Source of the DNA: an uncultured beta proteobacterium
Lineage (GTDB): Bacteria > Pseudomonadota > Gammaproteobacteria > Burkholderiales > Burkholderiaceae_E
NCBI GenBank assembly: GCA_903934295.1
Contig: CAIZNI010000056.1
Span: 242,578-306,577 of the forward strand
Direction of reading: 5' to 3'
Length of the DNA: 64,000 nt
The notes beneath the pieces are model-generated. The model was not told the origin of the DNA. It did not search any database and was given only the letters and a program-made list of their open reading frames with translations. The position numbers were made by a program, and so were the translations under genes. Every line of letters begins with the position of its first letter. Position 1 is the first letter of the stretch. Shown piece after piece: positions 28,211-37,800 of the stretch.

Positions 28211-31035
28211 CAGTCCTCGAGACCCCCGCCGCCGAACTCGCCGCGACCGGCGCCGTCCTGATCGACTTCGAGCTCGACGGCGTCGCGGTGCGCGCGCGCG
28301 CCGGCGAATCGCTGCTGCAGGCCGCGGCGCGCCACGGCGTCGACATCCCGCACCTGTGCTTCAAGGACGGCTACCGGGCCGACGGCAACTGCCGCGCCTG
28401 CGTGGTCGAGATCGAAGGCGAGCGGGTGCTGGCGCCGTCGTGCTGCCGCGCGCCCCAGCCCGGCATGAAGGTTCATGCGGCCAGTGATCGCGCCCGCTCG
28501 GCGCAGCGCATGGTGGTCGAACTGCTGCTGGCCGATGCCCCCGCCGAGGCGCCGCAACCGGACAGCGAACTGCACCACTGGGCGCGGGAACTGCAAGCGC
28601 AGCCGGCGCGTTTCGCGCCCCGTGCGCAGCCCTCGCGCGACCTCTCGCACCCGGCGATCGCGGTCAGCCTGGACGCCTGCATCCAGTGCGGCCGGTGCGT
28701 GCGCGCCTGCCGCGAGGAGCAGGTCAACGACGTCATCGGCTTTGCCGGGCGCGGCGAGCACGCCCGCATCGTCTTCGACATGGACGAGGCGATGGGCGCG
28801 TCGACCTGCGTGGGTTGCGGCGAATGCGTGCAGGCCTGCCCGACCGGCGCGCTGTCGCCGCGGCTGTCGCTGCACGCGCCGCGGGCCGGCGAGATCGCCA
28901 CCGTGCCGCCCGATCGCACCGAGGTTGATTCGCTGTGCCCGTTCTGCGGCGTCGGCTGCCAGGTCACCTATCAGGTCGAGGACGACCGCATCACCCGGGT
29001 CGAGGGCCGCGACGGCCCGGCCAACCAGGGGCGGCTGTGCGTGAAGGGCCGCTTCGGCCTGGACTACACCCACAGCCCGGATCGCCTGACCGAGCCGCTG
29101 GTGCGCCGTGCCGATCGGCCCAAGCGCAGCCACTTCGAGCGGCTGCCGGCCGACTGGCGCGATGATTTCCGCACCGCCAGCTGGGACGAGGCGCTCGCGC
29201 TGGCCGGCGGCGGGCTGGCCGGCATCCGCGACCGGGACGGTCCGTCGGCCCTGGCCGGATTCGGATCGGCCAAGGGCAGCAACGAGGAAGCGTATCTGTT
29301 CCAGAAGTTGGTCCGAACCGGTTTTCGGACCAACAACGTCGATCACTGCACCCGCCTGTGCCATGCCTCGTCGGTGGCGGCGCTGCTCGAGGGCGTGGGG
29401 TCGGGCGGGGTGTCCAACCCGGTGAGCGATGCGCTGCTGGCCGACTGCCTGTTTGTGATCGGCGCCAACCCGGCGGGCAACCACCCGGTGGCGGCCACCT
29501 TCATCAAGAACGCGGTGCGCCGCGGCGCCCGGCTGATCGTCGCCGACCCCCGGCGCACCGAGTTGTCGCGCCACGCCACCCACGAACTGCAGTTCCGCGC
29601 CGACAGCGACGTCGCGATGCTCAACGCGATGCTGCATGTGATCATCGCCGAGGGGCTGGTCGACCAGACCTTCGTGCGCGAGCGCACCACCCATTTCGAG
29701 GAACTGGTGGCCAATGTCGCCCCCTGTTCCCCGGAGGCGATGGCGCCGATCTGCGGCATCGATCCCCAGACCCTGCGCGAGGTCGCCCGGCTGTATGCGA
29801 GCAGCCGTGCGTCGATGATCTTCTGGGGCATGGGCATCTCGCAGCACATCCACGGCACCGACAACGTGCGCTGCCTGATCGCGCTGGCGATGATCACCGG
29901 CCAGATCGGCCGCCCCGGGACCGGTCTGCATCCGCTGCGCGGCCAGAACAATGTCCAGGGCGCTTCGGATGCCGGCCTGATCCCGATGATGCTGCCCGAT
30001 TACCAGCGGGTGAACGACCCGGCCAACCGCGACCGTTTCGAGCGGCTGTGGGGCGCGCCGGTGCCGGCGCAGCCCGGGCTGACCGTGGTCGAGATCATGA
30101 ATGCCGCGCTCGCCGGCACGGTGAAGGGCATGTACATCATGGGTGAGAACCCGGCGATGTCCGACCCCGATCTGAACCATGCGCGGGCGGCGCTGGCGGG
30201 CCTGGAGTGCCTGGTGGTGCAGGACATCTTCCCCACCGAGACGGCGCTGCTGGCCGATGTGATCCTGCCGGCGTCTGCCTTTGCCGAGAAGACCGGTTCG
30301 TTCACCAACACCGATCGCATGGTCCAGCTCGGGCGTGCGGCGGTGAGTCCGCCCGGGCAGGCGCGCCAGGACCTCTGGATCCTGGTGGAGATGGCGCGCC
30401 GCCTGGGCCTGGACTGGCGCTATCAGCAGCCGGGCGAGGTTTTCGAGGAAATGCGTCAGGGCATGGACTCGATCCACGGCATTTCCTGGGCGCGGCTCGA
30501 GCGCGAGGGCAGCATCACCTATCCCTGCGCGAGCGAGGACGATCCGGGTCAGCCGGTGGTGTTCACCGATCACTTCCCGACCCCCGACGGGCGTGCCCGG
30601 CTGGTGCCCGCCCGTTTCAGCCCCGGCGCCGAACAGCCCGATGCCGAGTACCCGTTCGTGTTGATCACCGGCCGCCTGCTCGAGCACTGGCACACCGGCG
30701 CGATGACCCGGCGCTCGGGCGTGCTCGATGCGATCGAGCCGCGGCCCAGCGCCTCGCTGCATCCCGACGAACTCGCCCGCCTGGGCCTGGCGCCGGGCGA
30801 TCGGCTGCGGGTCGCCTCGCGGCGCGGCGCAATCGAACTCGAGGCACGCGCCGACGAAGGCGTGCCGCGCGCCACCGTGTTCATCGCCTTTGCGTTCGCC
30901 GAGGCGGCGGCGAATCTGCTCACCAATCCGGCGCTCGATCCGGTGGGCCGGATTCCCGAATTCAAGTATTGCGCGGTCCAGATCCACCCCTCAGTTGCGC
31001 GGGCCGAGGGCCCGCAGGAAGGCGTTTCCCGATGA
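28207..31035 (+). CDS. fdsA: NAD-dependent formate dehydrogenase, molybdenum alpha subunit
   Basis: Catalytic subunit of 942 residues that oxidises formate to CO2. In order: an N-terminal [2Fe-2S] domain (Cys51, Cys62, Cys65, Cys79 or 80); two ferredoxin-type 4Fe-4S motifs (CIQCGRCVRAC at 158-168, CVGCGECVQAC at 201-211); a further cluster in CPFCGVGC near 244-251; then the molybdopterin domains. The molybdenum ligand is Cys385, followed by His386, in CTRLCHASS, so this is a cysteine rather than a selenocysteine enzyme. ATG 28207 overlaps the previous stop. fdsC, fdsD and fdhD are not in the window. Confidence 0.93.
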   Translation: MTVLETPAAELAATGAVLIDFELDGVAVRARAGESLLQAAARHGVDIPHLCFKDGYRADGNCRACVVEIEGERVLAPSCCRAPQPGMKVHAASDRARSAQRMVVELLLADAPAEAPQPDSELHHWARELQAQPARFAPRAQPSRDLSHPAIAVSLDACIQCGRCVRACREEQVNDVIGFAGRGEHARIVFDMDEAMGASTCVGCGECVQACPTGALSPRLSLHAPRAGEIATVPPDRTEVDSLCPFCGVGCQVTYQVEDDRITRVEGRDGPANQGRLCVKGRFGLDYTHSPDRLTEPLVRRADRPKRSHFERLPADWRDDFRTASWDEALALAGGGLAGIRDRDGPSALAGFGSAKGSNEEAYLFQKLVRTGFRTNNVDHCTRLCHASSVAALLEGVGSGGVSNPVSDALLADCLFVIGANPAGNHPVAATFIKNAVRRGARLIVADPRRTELSRHATHELQFRADSDVAMLNAMLHVIIAEGLVDQTFVRERTTHFEELVANVAPCSPEAMAPICGIDPQTLREVARLYASSRASMIFWGMGISQHIHGTDNVRCLIALAMITGQIGRPGTGLHPLRGQNNVQGASDAGLIPMMLPDYQRVNDPANRDRFERLWGAPVPAQPGLTVVEIMNAALAGTVKGMYIMGENPAMSDPDLNHARAALAGLECLVVQDIFPTETALLADVILPASAFAEKTGSFTNTDRMVQLGRAAVSPPGQARQDLWILVEMARRLGLDWRYQQPGEVFEEMRQGMDSIHGISWARLEREGSITYPCASEDDPGQPVVFTDHFPTPDGRARLVPARFSPGAEQPDAEYPFVLITGRLLEHWHTGAMTRRSGVLDAIEPRPSASLHPDELARLGLAPGDRLRVASRRGAIELEARADEGVPRATVFIAFAFAEAAANLLTNPALDPVGRIPEFKYCAVQIHPSVARAEGPQEGVSR

Positions 31036-31517
31036 CCACCGCTTACGATTTCGACGCCCGCAATCTCGCCGGCCAGCCGGTGCCCCTGCGCCAGTTCGAG
31101 GGCCGGGTATTGCTGGTCGTGAACACCGCGAGCCAGTGCGGTTTCACGCCGCAGTACAAGGGTCTGCAGGCCTTGCATGACCAGTTCCATGTGCGCGGGC
31201 TCGAGGTGCTCGCCTTTCCCTGCAACCAGTTCGGTGCCCAGGAGCCGGGCGACGCCGCCCAGATCGGCGCCTTCTGCGAGCGCAATTACGGCGTCACCTT
31301 CCCGGTGCTCGAGAAGGTCGACGTCAATGGCGAACACGCGCATGCGCTGTGGAAGTGGCTCACCAGCGAGGCCCCCGGCCTGCTGGGCCTGCAGGCGGTG
31401 AAGTGGAATTTCACCAAGTTTCTGGTCGGTCGCGACGGCAAGGTCTTCAAGCGCTATGCGCCCCAGACCGATCCGGCCGACATCGCCGCCGATATCGAAA
31501 GCCTGCTGACCGTCTGA
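31032..31517 (+). CDS. Glutathione peroxidase family protein
   Basis: Thiol peroxidase of 161 residues reducing peroxides. The active Cys36 is in NTASQCGFT, with Gln in FPCNQFGAQEPG and Trp/Asn in VKWNFTKFLV. It is the cysteine form, without selenocysteine. The ATG at 31032 overlaps the fdsA stop, so it is translated with the formate dehydrogenase; protecting the metal-rich dehydrogenase from peroxides is a plausible role. The bacterial relatives often use thioredoxin rather than glutathione. Confidence 0.92.
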   Translation: MTTAYDFDARNLAGQPVPLRQFEGRVLLVVNTASQCGFTPQYKGLQALHDQFHVRGLEVLAFPCNQFGAQEPGDAAQIGAFCERNYGVTFPVLEKVDVNGEHAHALWKWLTSEAPGLLGLQAVKWNFTKFLVGRDGKVFKRYAPQTDPADIAADIESLLTV

Positions 31518-31527
31518 GGACGCGCCG

Positions 31528-32310
31528 ATGACCACTCCCGCTCAGGCCGCCGCCGCGACGCTGTGGCGCCACTGGCAGGCCGGGACCCGGCTGGCGGTCT
31601 TGCCGCCCGAATGCCGGCCGCTCGATCGCGCCCAGGGTTATGCGGCTCAGGCCGCGTTCGCCGCGCTGTCCGGCGAGGCGGTGGCCGGCTGGAAGATCGC
31701 CGCCACCAGCAGCGCCGGCCAGCAGCACATCGGCGTCGACGGCCCGCTGGCCGGTCGCCTGCTGGCCAGCCGCCTGCTGCCCCCGGGAGCGACGGTGCGA
31801 CTGGCGAACAACCAGATGCGGGTGATGGAGGCCGAGTTCGCGTTTCGCCTGGGAGCTGACCTGGCACCCCGTGCGGCGCCCTACGAGCAGTCGGAAGTGC
31901 TGGCGGCGGTGGCCACGCTGCACCCGGCCATCGAGATACCCGATTCGCGCTACGACGACTTCGTGTCAGCCGGTGCGCCGCAGCTGATTGCCGACTGCGC
32001 CTGCGCCTGCTGGCTGGTGGTGGGCGCCGCGATGCCCGAGCGCTGGCGCACGCTCGACCTGGCCGCGCACGCGGTGACGGTGTGGCGCGGCGCGGCCGAG
32101 GCGGCGCGGGGGCAGGGCGCCAATGTGCTGGGCGACCCGCGGATCGCGCTGACCTGGATCGCCAACGAGCTCTCGCGCCACGGTCCGGGCCTGAAGGCGG
32201 GCGATCTCGTCACCACCGGCACCTGCGTGGTGCCGGTCCCGGTCGAGGCGGGTGACCGGATGCGCGCCGACTACGGGGTGCTCGGCAGCCTGGAGGCCGC
32301 GCTGGCCTGA
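31528..32310 (+). CDS. 2-keto-4-pentenoate hydratase/FAH family-like protein
   Basis: Protein of 260 residues of the hydratase/decarboxylase group (2-oxopent-4-enoate hydratase, FAH superfamily). VMEAEFAFRLGADL holds the Glu-x-Glu type metal ligands, HPAIEIPDSRY the next part, and AGDLVTTGTCVVPVPVEAGD the C-terminal signature. It acts in aromatic meta-cleavage in relatives, but no such pathway genes are near. It follows the peroxidase by 10 bases. Confidence 0.86.
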   Translation: MTTPAQAAAATLWRHWQAGTRLAVLPPECRPLDRAQGYAAQAAFAALSGEAVAGWKIAATSSAGQQHIGVDGPLAGRLLASRLLPPGATVRLANNQMRVMEAEFAFRLGADLAPRAAPYEQSEVLAAVATLHPAIEIPDSRYDDFVSAGAPQLIADCACACWLVVGAAMPERWRTLDLAAHAVTVWRGAAEAARGQGANVLGDPRIALTWIANELSRHGPGLKAGDLVTTGTCVVPVPVEAGDRMRADYGVLGSLEAALA

Positions 32311-32350
32311 ACGCGGCAGGGCTGTCTCGCGCGCGGCAGGGCTGTCTCGC
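32311..32350. repeat. 20-base tandem duplication after the hydratase gene
   Basis: Two 20-base units, 32311-32330 and 32331-32350, differ only at the first base (G/A, then CGCGGCAGGGCTGTCTCGC). They lie directly after the hydratase stop, in a convergent gap. Confidence 0.75.
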
Positions 32351-32367
32351 GCGCGGGCGCGCGGGCC

Positions 32368-33159
32368 TCAGCGGCCCTGGAACGCCGCCGGGCGTCGCTC
32401 GACGAACGACTGGACGCCTTCGCGGAAGTCGTCGGTCCCGGACAGGAACTTCTGCCGCGATTGGAATTCGGCCGCTGCGGCCAGCGGTCCCGATTCATCG
32501 GCCAGGCGCACGCTGCGGATCACCTCGCGCACCGCCAGCGGCGCGACCGCCTCGATCCGCCGCGCGATCGCCATCACTTCGTCGAACTCGGTGCCGGTCG
32601 GCACCACCTTCTGCACGAAGCCCAGGCGCAGCGCGGTCGGCGCGTCGAACTCGTCGCCGGTGAGCAGCAGCAGCAGCGCATTGCCCTTGCCGGCCCGCTC
32701 GGCCATCCGCAGGGTTGCCCCGCCGGTGGCCAGCAGGCCGCGCTTGACCTCGAGCTGGCTGAAGCGGCAGTCGTCGGCGGCCACCACGATGTCGGCGGCC
32801 AGCATCAGTTCGATGCCCAGGGTGAAGGTGATGCCCTTGACGGCCACCAGCACCGGCTTGCTGCGCCGGGGTTCGCGCAGGTCGAACGGATCGATCAGGT
32901 CGGTCGGCCACATCGGCTGGCCGCTGGCCATGCTCGGCGCCCAGCGCGGCAGGTCGAGCCCGGCGGTGAAGTGGCGACCCTCGGCGCGCACCACGCCGAT
33001 CCACAGATCGGGATCGGTTTCCAGCAGGGTGTAAGCGCGGGCGAGCTGCTCGCCCATCTCCGGGGTGAAGCCGTTGTACTTGGCGGGCCGATCGAAGGTG
33101 ATGATCAGGATGTGGCCCTGGCGTTCGGTGACGATGCGTCCGGTATCGGTCTGGCTCAT
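32368..33159 (-). CDS. Enoyl-CoA hydratase/isomerase family protein, second copy
   Basis: Crotonase-fold protein of 263 residues. It has the N-terminal ILIITFDRPAKYNGFTPEM and the oxyanion segment GRHFTAGLDLPRW. The second oxyanion loop reads KGITFTLGIELMLAADI, lacking the usual GGG run, which hints at an altered reaction. It is only distantly related to the crotonase at 18606. It diverges from hemL across about 100 bases. The substrate is unknown. Confidence 0.87.
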   Translation of the reverse strand: MSQTDTGRIVTERQGHILIITFDRPAKYNGFTPEMGEQLARAYTLLETDPDLWIGVVRAEGRHFTAGLDLPRWAPSMASGQPMWPTDLIDPFDLREPRRSKPVLVAVKGITFTLGIELMLAADIVVAADDCRFSQLEVKRGLLATGGATLRMAERAGKGNALLLLLTGDEFDAPTALRLGFVQKVVPTGTEFDEVMAIARRIEAVAPLAVREVIRSVRLADESGPLAAAAEFQSRQKFLSGTDDFREGVQSFVERRPAAFQGR

Positions 33160-33261
33160 GCGGGGTTTCTCCGGTGGTTCCGTTAGACTCGTGCGGGTCG
33201 GCTGGCCCGAGGGTAAGCGATGGGTCGGCCACCCTGAAACCTCTGAGTGGCTACTCTCGCT

Positions 33262-34542
33262 ATGAAAACCAATCTTTCGGAATTCGACCGCGCCGGGCGC
33301 GTCCTGGTGGGCGGCGTCAATTCGGCGGTTCGCGCCTTCCGGGCCGTCGGCGGCACGCCTCGCTTCATCGACCGCGCCGAGGGCGCCTACATGTGGGACG
33401 TCGAGGGGCGTCGCTACATCGACTACCTGGGCTCGTGGGGTCCGATGATCGTCGGCCATTCGCATCCGGCGGTGGTCTCGGCGGTCCAGCAGGCGGCCAC
33501 CCGGGGCCTCTCGTATGGCGCGCCCAATTCGATGGAGACCGACCTCGCCGAGCGCATCTGCGCGCTGTTTCCCCAGGTGGAGAAGGTCCGCTTCACCAGC
33601 TCCGGCACCGAGGCCGCGATGTCGGCGATTCGCCTGGCGCGCGGGTACACCAAGCGCGACAAGATCCTGAAATTCGAAGGCTGCTATCACGGCACCGCCG
33701 ACAGCCTGCTGGTCAAGGCGGGATCGGGCGCGCTGGCCTTCGGCACCCCGAGTTCGGCCGGTGTGCCAGCGGATCTCGCCCGCCACACGCTGGTGGCCCA
33801 GTTCAACGACCTGGCCAGCGTGCAGGCGCTGTTCGAGCAGCATCCCGACGACATCGCCTGTGTGATGGTCGAGCCGATCGCCGGCAACATGAACCTGATC
33901 ATGCCCGCGCCGGGCTTTCACCAGGGGCTGCGCGAACTGTGCACCCGCTACGGCGCGCTGCTGATCTTCGATGAGGTCATGACGGGTTTCCGGGTGGCGC
34001 TGGGCGGCGCGCAGCAGGTGATCGGCGTGACGCCCGACCTGTCCGCCTTCGGCAAGGTGATCGGCGGCGGCATGCCGGTGGGTGCGTTCGGTGGCCCGGC
34101 CGCGGTCATGGACATGATGGCGCCGCTGGGCCCGGTCTACCAGGCGGGCACGCTCTCGGGCAATCCGATCGCGATGGCCGCCGGCCTGGCGACCCTGGAC
34201 CTGATCGCCGCGCCGGGCTTCTTCGAGACGATGTCGGCGCGTTGCGCCCGGCTGGTGGCCGGCATGAACGAAGCCGCCCGCGAGACCGGCGTGACCTTCT
34301 GCGCGCGCTCCGAGGGCGGCATGGCCGGCTGCTTCATGCTGGCGACGCCGCCGAACAGCTTCGCCGAGGTCCAGGCCCAGGATGTCGAGCGCTTCAAGCG
34401 CTTCTATCACCGGATGCTCGACGAAGGCGTCTACCTGCCGCCGTCCCCGGTCGAGGCGTTCTTCTTCTCGGGCGCGCACAGCGACGCCGACATCGATGCC
34501 ACGCTCGCGGCGGTGCGCCGTTCGCTGGCAGCGGTCGCCTGA
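33262..34542 (+). CDS. hemL: Glutamate-1-semialdehyde 2,1-aminomutase
   Basis: PLP enzyme of 426 residues that forms 5-aminolevulinate, the first dedicated tetrapyrrole precursor, in the C5 pathway. Lys265 in [18 protein letters not shown] binds PLP, matching the usual position. [10 protein letters not shown] at the N-terminus and [10 protein letters not shown] are signatures. ATG 33262 is chosen; a GTG at 33247 would add five residues (MATLA). No clear ribosome binding site is present. The gene is 4 bases from the amidase downstream. Confidence 0.95.
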   Translation: MKTNLSEFDRAGRVLVGGVNSAVRAFRAVGGTPRFIDRAEGAYMWDVEGRRYIDYLGSWGPMIVGHSHPAVVSAVQQAATRGLSYGAPNSMETDLAERICALFPQVEKVRFTSSGTEAAMSAIRLARGYTKRDKILKFEGCYHGTADSLLVKAGSGALAFGTPSSAGVPADLARHTLVAQFNDLASVQALFEQHPDDIACVMVEPIAGNMNLIMPAPGFHQGLRELCTRYGALLIFDEVMTGFRVALGGAQQVIGVTPDLSAFGKVIGGGMPVGAFGGPAAVMDMMAPLGPVYQAGTLSGNPIAMAAGLATLDLIAAPGFFETMSARCARLVAGMNEAARETGVTFCARSEGGMAGCFMLATPPNSFAEVQAQDVERFKRFYHRMLDEGVYLPPSPVEAFFFSGAHSDADIDATLAAVRRSLAAVA

Positions 34543-34544
34543 TC

Positions 34545-36002
34545 ATGGCCGACGACATCGCTTTCGCCTCGGCCACCCGACTGGCGCGGATGATCGCCCG
34601 CCGCAAGATCGGCGCCCGCGAACTGCTCGAGCTGTACCTGGCGCGCACCCGGGCGCTGAACCCGGCCCTGAATGCGGTGGTCGTCCTGAACGCCGCCCCG
34701 GCGCGCCGCCGGGCCGACGAGCTCGACAAGCTCACCACCAGCCGCGGCGCCAGGCTCGGCCCGCTGCACGGCGTGCCGATGACGGTCAAGGAGTCCTACG
34801 ACGTCAAGGGGCTGCCCACCACCTGCGGATTTCCGGCGCATCTCGCGCGTCGCGCTCGGGTCGACGCGCTGGCCGTCCAGCGCCTGCAGGCGGCCGGTGC
34901 GGTGGTGTTCGGCAAGACCAATGTGCCGGTCGCGCTGGCCGACTGGCAAAGCTTCAATCCGGTGTACGGAACCACGAACAACCCCTGGGATGTCACCCGG
35001 GTGCCGGGTGGTTCGTCGGGCGGTTCCGCCGCTGCGCTGGCCGCCGGCCTGACCGGTCTGGAGATCGGCAGCGACATCGGTGCCTCGATCCGCAACCCGG
35101 CGCACTACTGTGGCGTCTATGGCCACAAGCCGACCTTCGGAGTGGCCTCGCGCCAGGGGCACGGCCTGCCGAGCGCCAATCCGCAGGGCGACATCTCGGT
35201 GATCGGACCGCTCGCCCGCTCGGCGTTCGATCTGGAAACCGCGCTCAAGGTGATTGCCGGTCCCGATGATGCCGATGCGCCGGGCTGGTCGGTGGCACTC
35301 CCGCGCTCGACCAAGCGCGCGCTTTCCGAATTCCGGGTCGCGGTGATGCTGACCGCTCCCGATGCCGACGTCGATTCCGCGGTCCAGGAAAAACTGGTCG
35401 CGCTCGCCGCCTGGCTGCGCCGCCAGGGCACCCGCGTCGACATGAAGGCGCGACCGGTCGATCCCGGCCAGGCCCATCGGGTCTTCATCACGCTGCTGCG
35501 CGCCGCCACCAGCCTGGGGGTGACCGACGAGGCCTTTGCCCGACTGCAGCGGCAGCGCAAGGGCCTGGCCGCCGACGACGACGGGTATCAGGCGCAGATG
35601 ATCCGGGCGACCACGCTGGGGCATCGGGAATGGCTGGCCGCCGATCGCGAGCGCCGCCAGATGCGCGATCAGTGGGCTGCCTTCTTCCAGCGATTCGACC
35701 TGCTGCTGTGCCCGCTCGCCGCGACCACCGCGTTCCCGCACAACCAGCAGGGCGAGCGCTGGGAACGGATGATTCCGGTCAATGGCCAGCCCCAGCCCAG
35801 CACCACCCAGATGTTCTGGGCGGGTTATTCAGGGGCCTTCCATCTGCCCTCGACCGCGGCGCCACTGGGACTGGCCGCCGACGGGCTGCCGGTCGGGGTG
35901 CAGATCGTCGGGCCGCGCTACGGCGACCTGACCTGCCTGAAATTCGCGCAGTTGCTCGAGCGGCAGTACGCGGGCTTTCAGGCGCCGCCCGGATTCGACT
36001 GA
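34545..36002 (+). CDS. Amidase signature family hydrolase
   Basis: Amidohydrolase of 485 residues. The catalytic triad is visible: Lys82 (MTVKESYD), the cis-Ser in PGGSSGGSAAA (about 157-158) and the nucleophile Ser181 in DIGASIRNP, where the more usual GGS is GAS. Members cleave carboxylic acid amides. It follows hemL by 2 bases and is convergent with a second, different amidase. Confidence 0.9.
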   Translation: MADDIAFASATRLARMIARRKIGARELLELYLARTRALNPALNAVVVLNAAPARRRADELDKLTTSRGARLGPLHGVPMTVKESYDVKGLPTTCGFPAHLARRARVDALAVQRLQAAGAVVFGKTNVPVALADWQSFNPVYGTTNNPWDVTRVPGGSSGGSAAALAAGLTGLEIGSDIGASIRNPAHYCGVYGHKPTFGVASRQGHGLPSANPQGDISVIGPLARSAFDLETALKVIAGPDDADAPGWSVALPRSTKRALSEFRVAVMLTAPDADVDSAVQEKLVALAAWLRRQGTRVDMKARPVDPGQAHRVFITLLRAATSLGVTDEAFARLQRQRKGLAADDDGYQAQMIRATTLGHREWLAADRERRQMRDQWAAFFQRFDLLLCPLAATTAFPHNQQGERWERMIPVNGQPQPSTTQMFWAGYSGAFHLPSTAAPLGLAADGLPVGVQIVGPRYGDLTCLKFAQLLERQYAGFQAPPGFD

Positions 36003-36017
36003 CCCGGGATCGGCACC

Positions 36018-36052
36018 GCCGGCTGCTCAGGCCGCTCCCGCCGGCTGCTCAG
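36018..36052. repeat. 22-base duplication at the end of the second amidase
   Basis: GCCGGCTGCTCAG occurs at 36018-36030 and again at 36040-36052, 22 bases apart. The second copy includes the amidase stop codon (36049-36051), so the gene tail is duplicated into the convergent gap. Confidence 0.7.
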
Positions 36053-37443
36053 ACCGGTCCCATCGCCGGATGCAGCGCCGCGAATCCGGTGGCGCTCTCG
36101 AAGGCCTGGCCCAGACCCAGCACGGTTCGCTCGGCGAAGGGCTTGCCGACGATCTGGATGCTCGAGGGCAGCCCGCCCACCAGCCCGGCCGGCTGCGACA
36201 GCGCGCACAGTCCCAGGTAGTTGGCCGGGCGCGTCAGATGCCCGGGGATCGGCGAGGCCTCGTCGACCTCGGCCACCGGGATGGCGGTGATCGCCACCGT
36301 GGGCAGCAGGAAGGCGTCGAAATCCTCGAACCAGCGGGCCATCAGGCGGCGTCGCGCGGCCATGGTGCGCAGTTCCTGCGCGTAGTCACCGGGGCCGAAG
36401 CTGCGCGCGGCCAGGATGCGCTGGCGGACCGCATCGCCCAGGGGGACCGCGAGGTCGTGGGCATAGGCGCCGTGCAGCGCATGGGCTTCCGAGGCGATGA
36501 TCCGGCCGGTCGCCGCGGCCAGCTCGAAGTACCAGTCGGGCAGGCGGGTGGGGATCACCTGCACGCCCAGCGATTCGAACACGCGCGCCGCGGACTGCCA
36601 GGCGGCGGTGACGCCGGGATCCATGAAGGACGGCAGCTGGCTGGCGTCGGGCAGGGCCAGGCGCAGGCCGCGAACCGCGCGCCAGTCGCCGTGCCAGGTG
36701 TCGGGCGGCTGGGTCAGCGTGACGGGGTCGCGCGGGTCGCGCGCGGCCAGCGCTTCGAGCATCAGCGCGCAGTCGGCGACCGATCGGCCCATCGGGCCGA
36801 TCGAGTCCAGCGTCCAGCTGAGCAGGCCGGTGCCGTGCAGGCTGATCCGTCCGTAGGTGACCTTCAGTCCGGTCAGGCCGTTGAAGGCGCTGGGGATGCG
36901 CACCGAGCCGCCGGTGTCGCTGCCGATGCCGATCGGCGCGAAGCCGGCAGCCACCGCGACACCGGTGCCGCTGGACGAACCGCCCGGCACGCGGTGGGTG
37001 GTCTGGTCCCAGGGGTTCTTCGGCGTGCCCATCAGGGGGTTGGTGCCCCACCCGCCGAAGGCGAATTCGGTCATGTGGGTCTTGCCCAGTGGCACCATGC
37101 CGGCCGCCAGCAGGCGTTCGACGGTGGCGGCGGTCTCGCTGCCGACCCGCGCCAGATTGCGCCGCGAGCCCAGGGTGCAGACCCGGCCGTCGATGTCGAG
37201 CAGGTCTTTCAGGACCACCGGCAGGCCGTGCAGCGGCGAGCGCGGCAGCCGGGCGGCACGCGCCTGATCGGCGGCGCGCGCCATCGCGCGGGCGTCATCG
37301 GCCATCACCTCGGTCATGCTGTGGAGCGACCCGTCGGCCTGCGCGATGCGCGCCAGCAGCGCGTCGGTGAGCTCCAGCGAACTCAGCTGCCCGGCATCCA
37401 TCAGTGCCTTGAGTCCGGTCAGTCCCATCCATGCCAGTTCCAT
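36049..37443 (-). CDS. Amidase signature family hydrolase, second
   Basis: Amidohydrolase of 464 residues, only moderately like the first. Lys79 (VVLKDLLDIDG), the cis-Ser in VPGGSSSGTG (about 156-157) and Ser180 in DTGGSVRIPSAF form the triad. The C-terminal end is LGLGQAFESATGFAALHP. It resembles GatA-like amidases, but no gatB or gatC is near, so it is not the tRNA amidotransferase. It diverges from the CDGSH gene. Confidence 0.9.
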   Translation of the reverse strand: MELAWMGLTGLKALMDAGQLSSLELTDALLARIAQADGSLHSMTEVMADDARAMARAADQARAARLPRSPLHGLPVVLKDLLDIDGRVCTLGSRRNLARVGSETAATVERLLAAGMVPLGKTHMTEFAFGGWGTNPLMGTPKNPWDQTTHRVPGGSSSGTGVAVAAGFAPIGIGSDTGGSVRIPSAFNGLTGLKVTYGRISLHGTGLLSWTLDSIGPMGRSVADCALMLEALAARDPRDPVTLTQPPDTWHGDWRAVRGLRLALPDASQLPSFMDPGVTAAWQSAARVFESLGVQVIPTRLPDWYFELAAATGRIIASEAHALHGAYAHDLAVPLGDAVRQRILAARSFGPGDYAQELRTMAARRRLMARWFEDFDAFLLPTVAITAIPVAEVDEASPIPGHLTRPANYLGLCALSQPAGLVGGLPSSIQIVGKPFAERTVLGLGQAFESATGFAALHPAMGPV

Positions 37444-37549
37444 CGTCTGTCTCCGGTCGGTGCGGTGCTGGTGGACCGCGGTAGCCTCTATGATGACGCG
37501 AACCGGGCCGGCGCATGGGGCGCTGGCCGGCAGCCTCCAGGAGATTTCC

Positions 37550-37792
37550 ATGAAACCCGATACCGTCATTGCCCAGAAGGCCCCCTATCCGGTCGAGGTC
37601 GAGGCCGGCAAGAGCTACTGGTGGTGCGCCTGCGGCAAGAGCGCGCGCCAGCCTTTCTGCGACGGCTCGCACAAGGGCAGCAGCGTGAGCCCGATCGAGT
37701 ACAAGGCCGACGCCAGCGGCAAGGTCTGGTTCTGCGGCTGCAAGCAGGGCGGACGCGGCGCGCTGTGCGATGGCAGCCACAAGGCGCTCTGA
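37550..37792 (+). CDS. Small CDGSH iron-sulfur protein
   Basis: Protein of 80 residues with two CDGSH-type motifs: CACGKSARQPFCDGSH (about 26-41) and CGCKQGGRGALCDGSH (about 62-77), each Cys-x-Cys plus Cys and His, so each binds a [2Fe-2S] cluster. This is the tandem double-motif type. The role is electron or iron-sulfur transfer; the partner is unknown. The ATG at 37550 follows AGGAG. Confidence 0.9.
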   Translation: MKPDTVIAQKAPYPVEVEAGKSYWWCACGKSARQPFCDGSHKGSSVSPIEYKADASGKVWFCGCKQGGRGALCDGSHKAL

Positions 37793-37800
37793 CGCCAGGG

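Noticed and set aside
29340..29390. Possible selenocysteine in formate dehydrogenase
   Set aside because: The molybdenum ligand codon is TGC, so the enzyme uses cysteine and no SECIS is needed; the peroxidase is also a cysteine form.
27811..30987. A 1058-residue minus-strand frame opposite the formate dehydrogenase genes
   Set aside because: It is antisense to two well-conserved genes, has no recognisable domain, and comes from GC-rich codon use keeping the opposite strand open.
36049..37443. Second amidase as GatA of the tRNA amidotransferase
   Set aside because: No gatB or gatC is adjacent, so a general amidase is the safer call.
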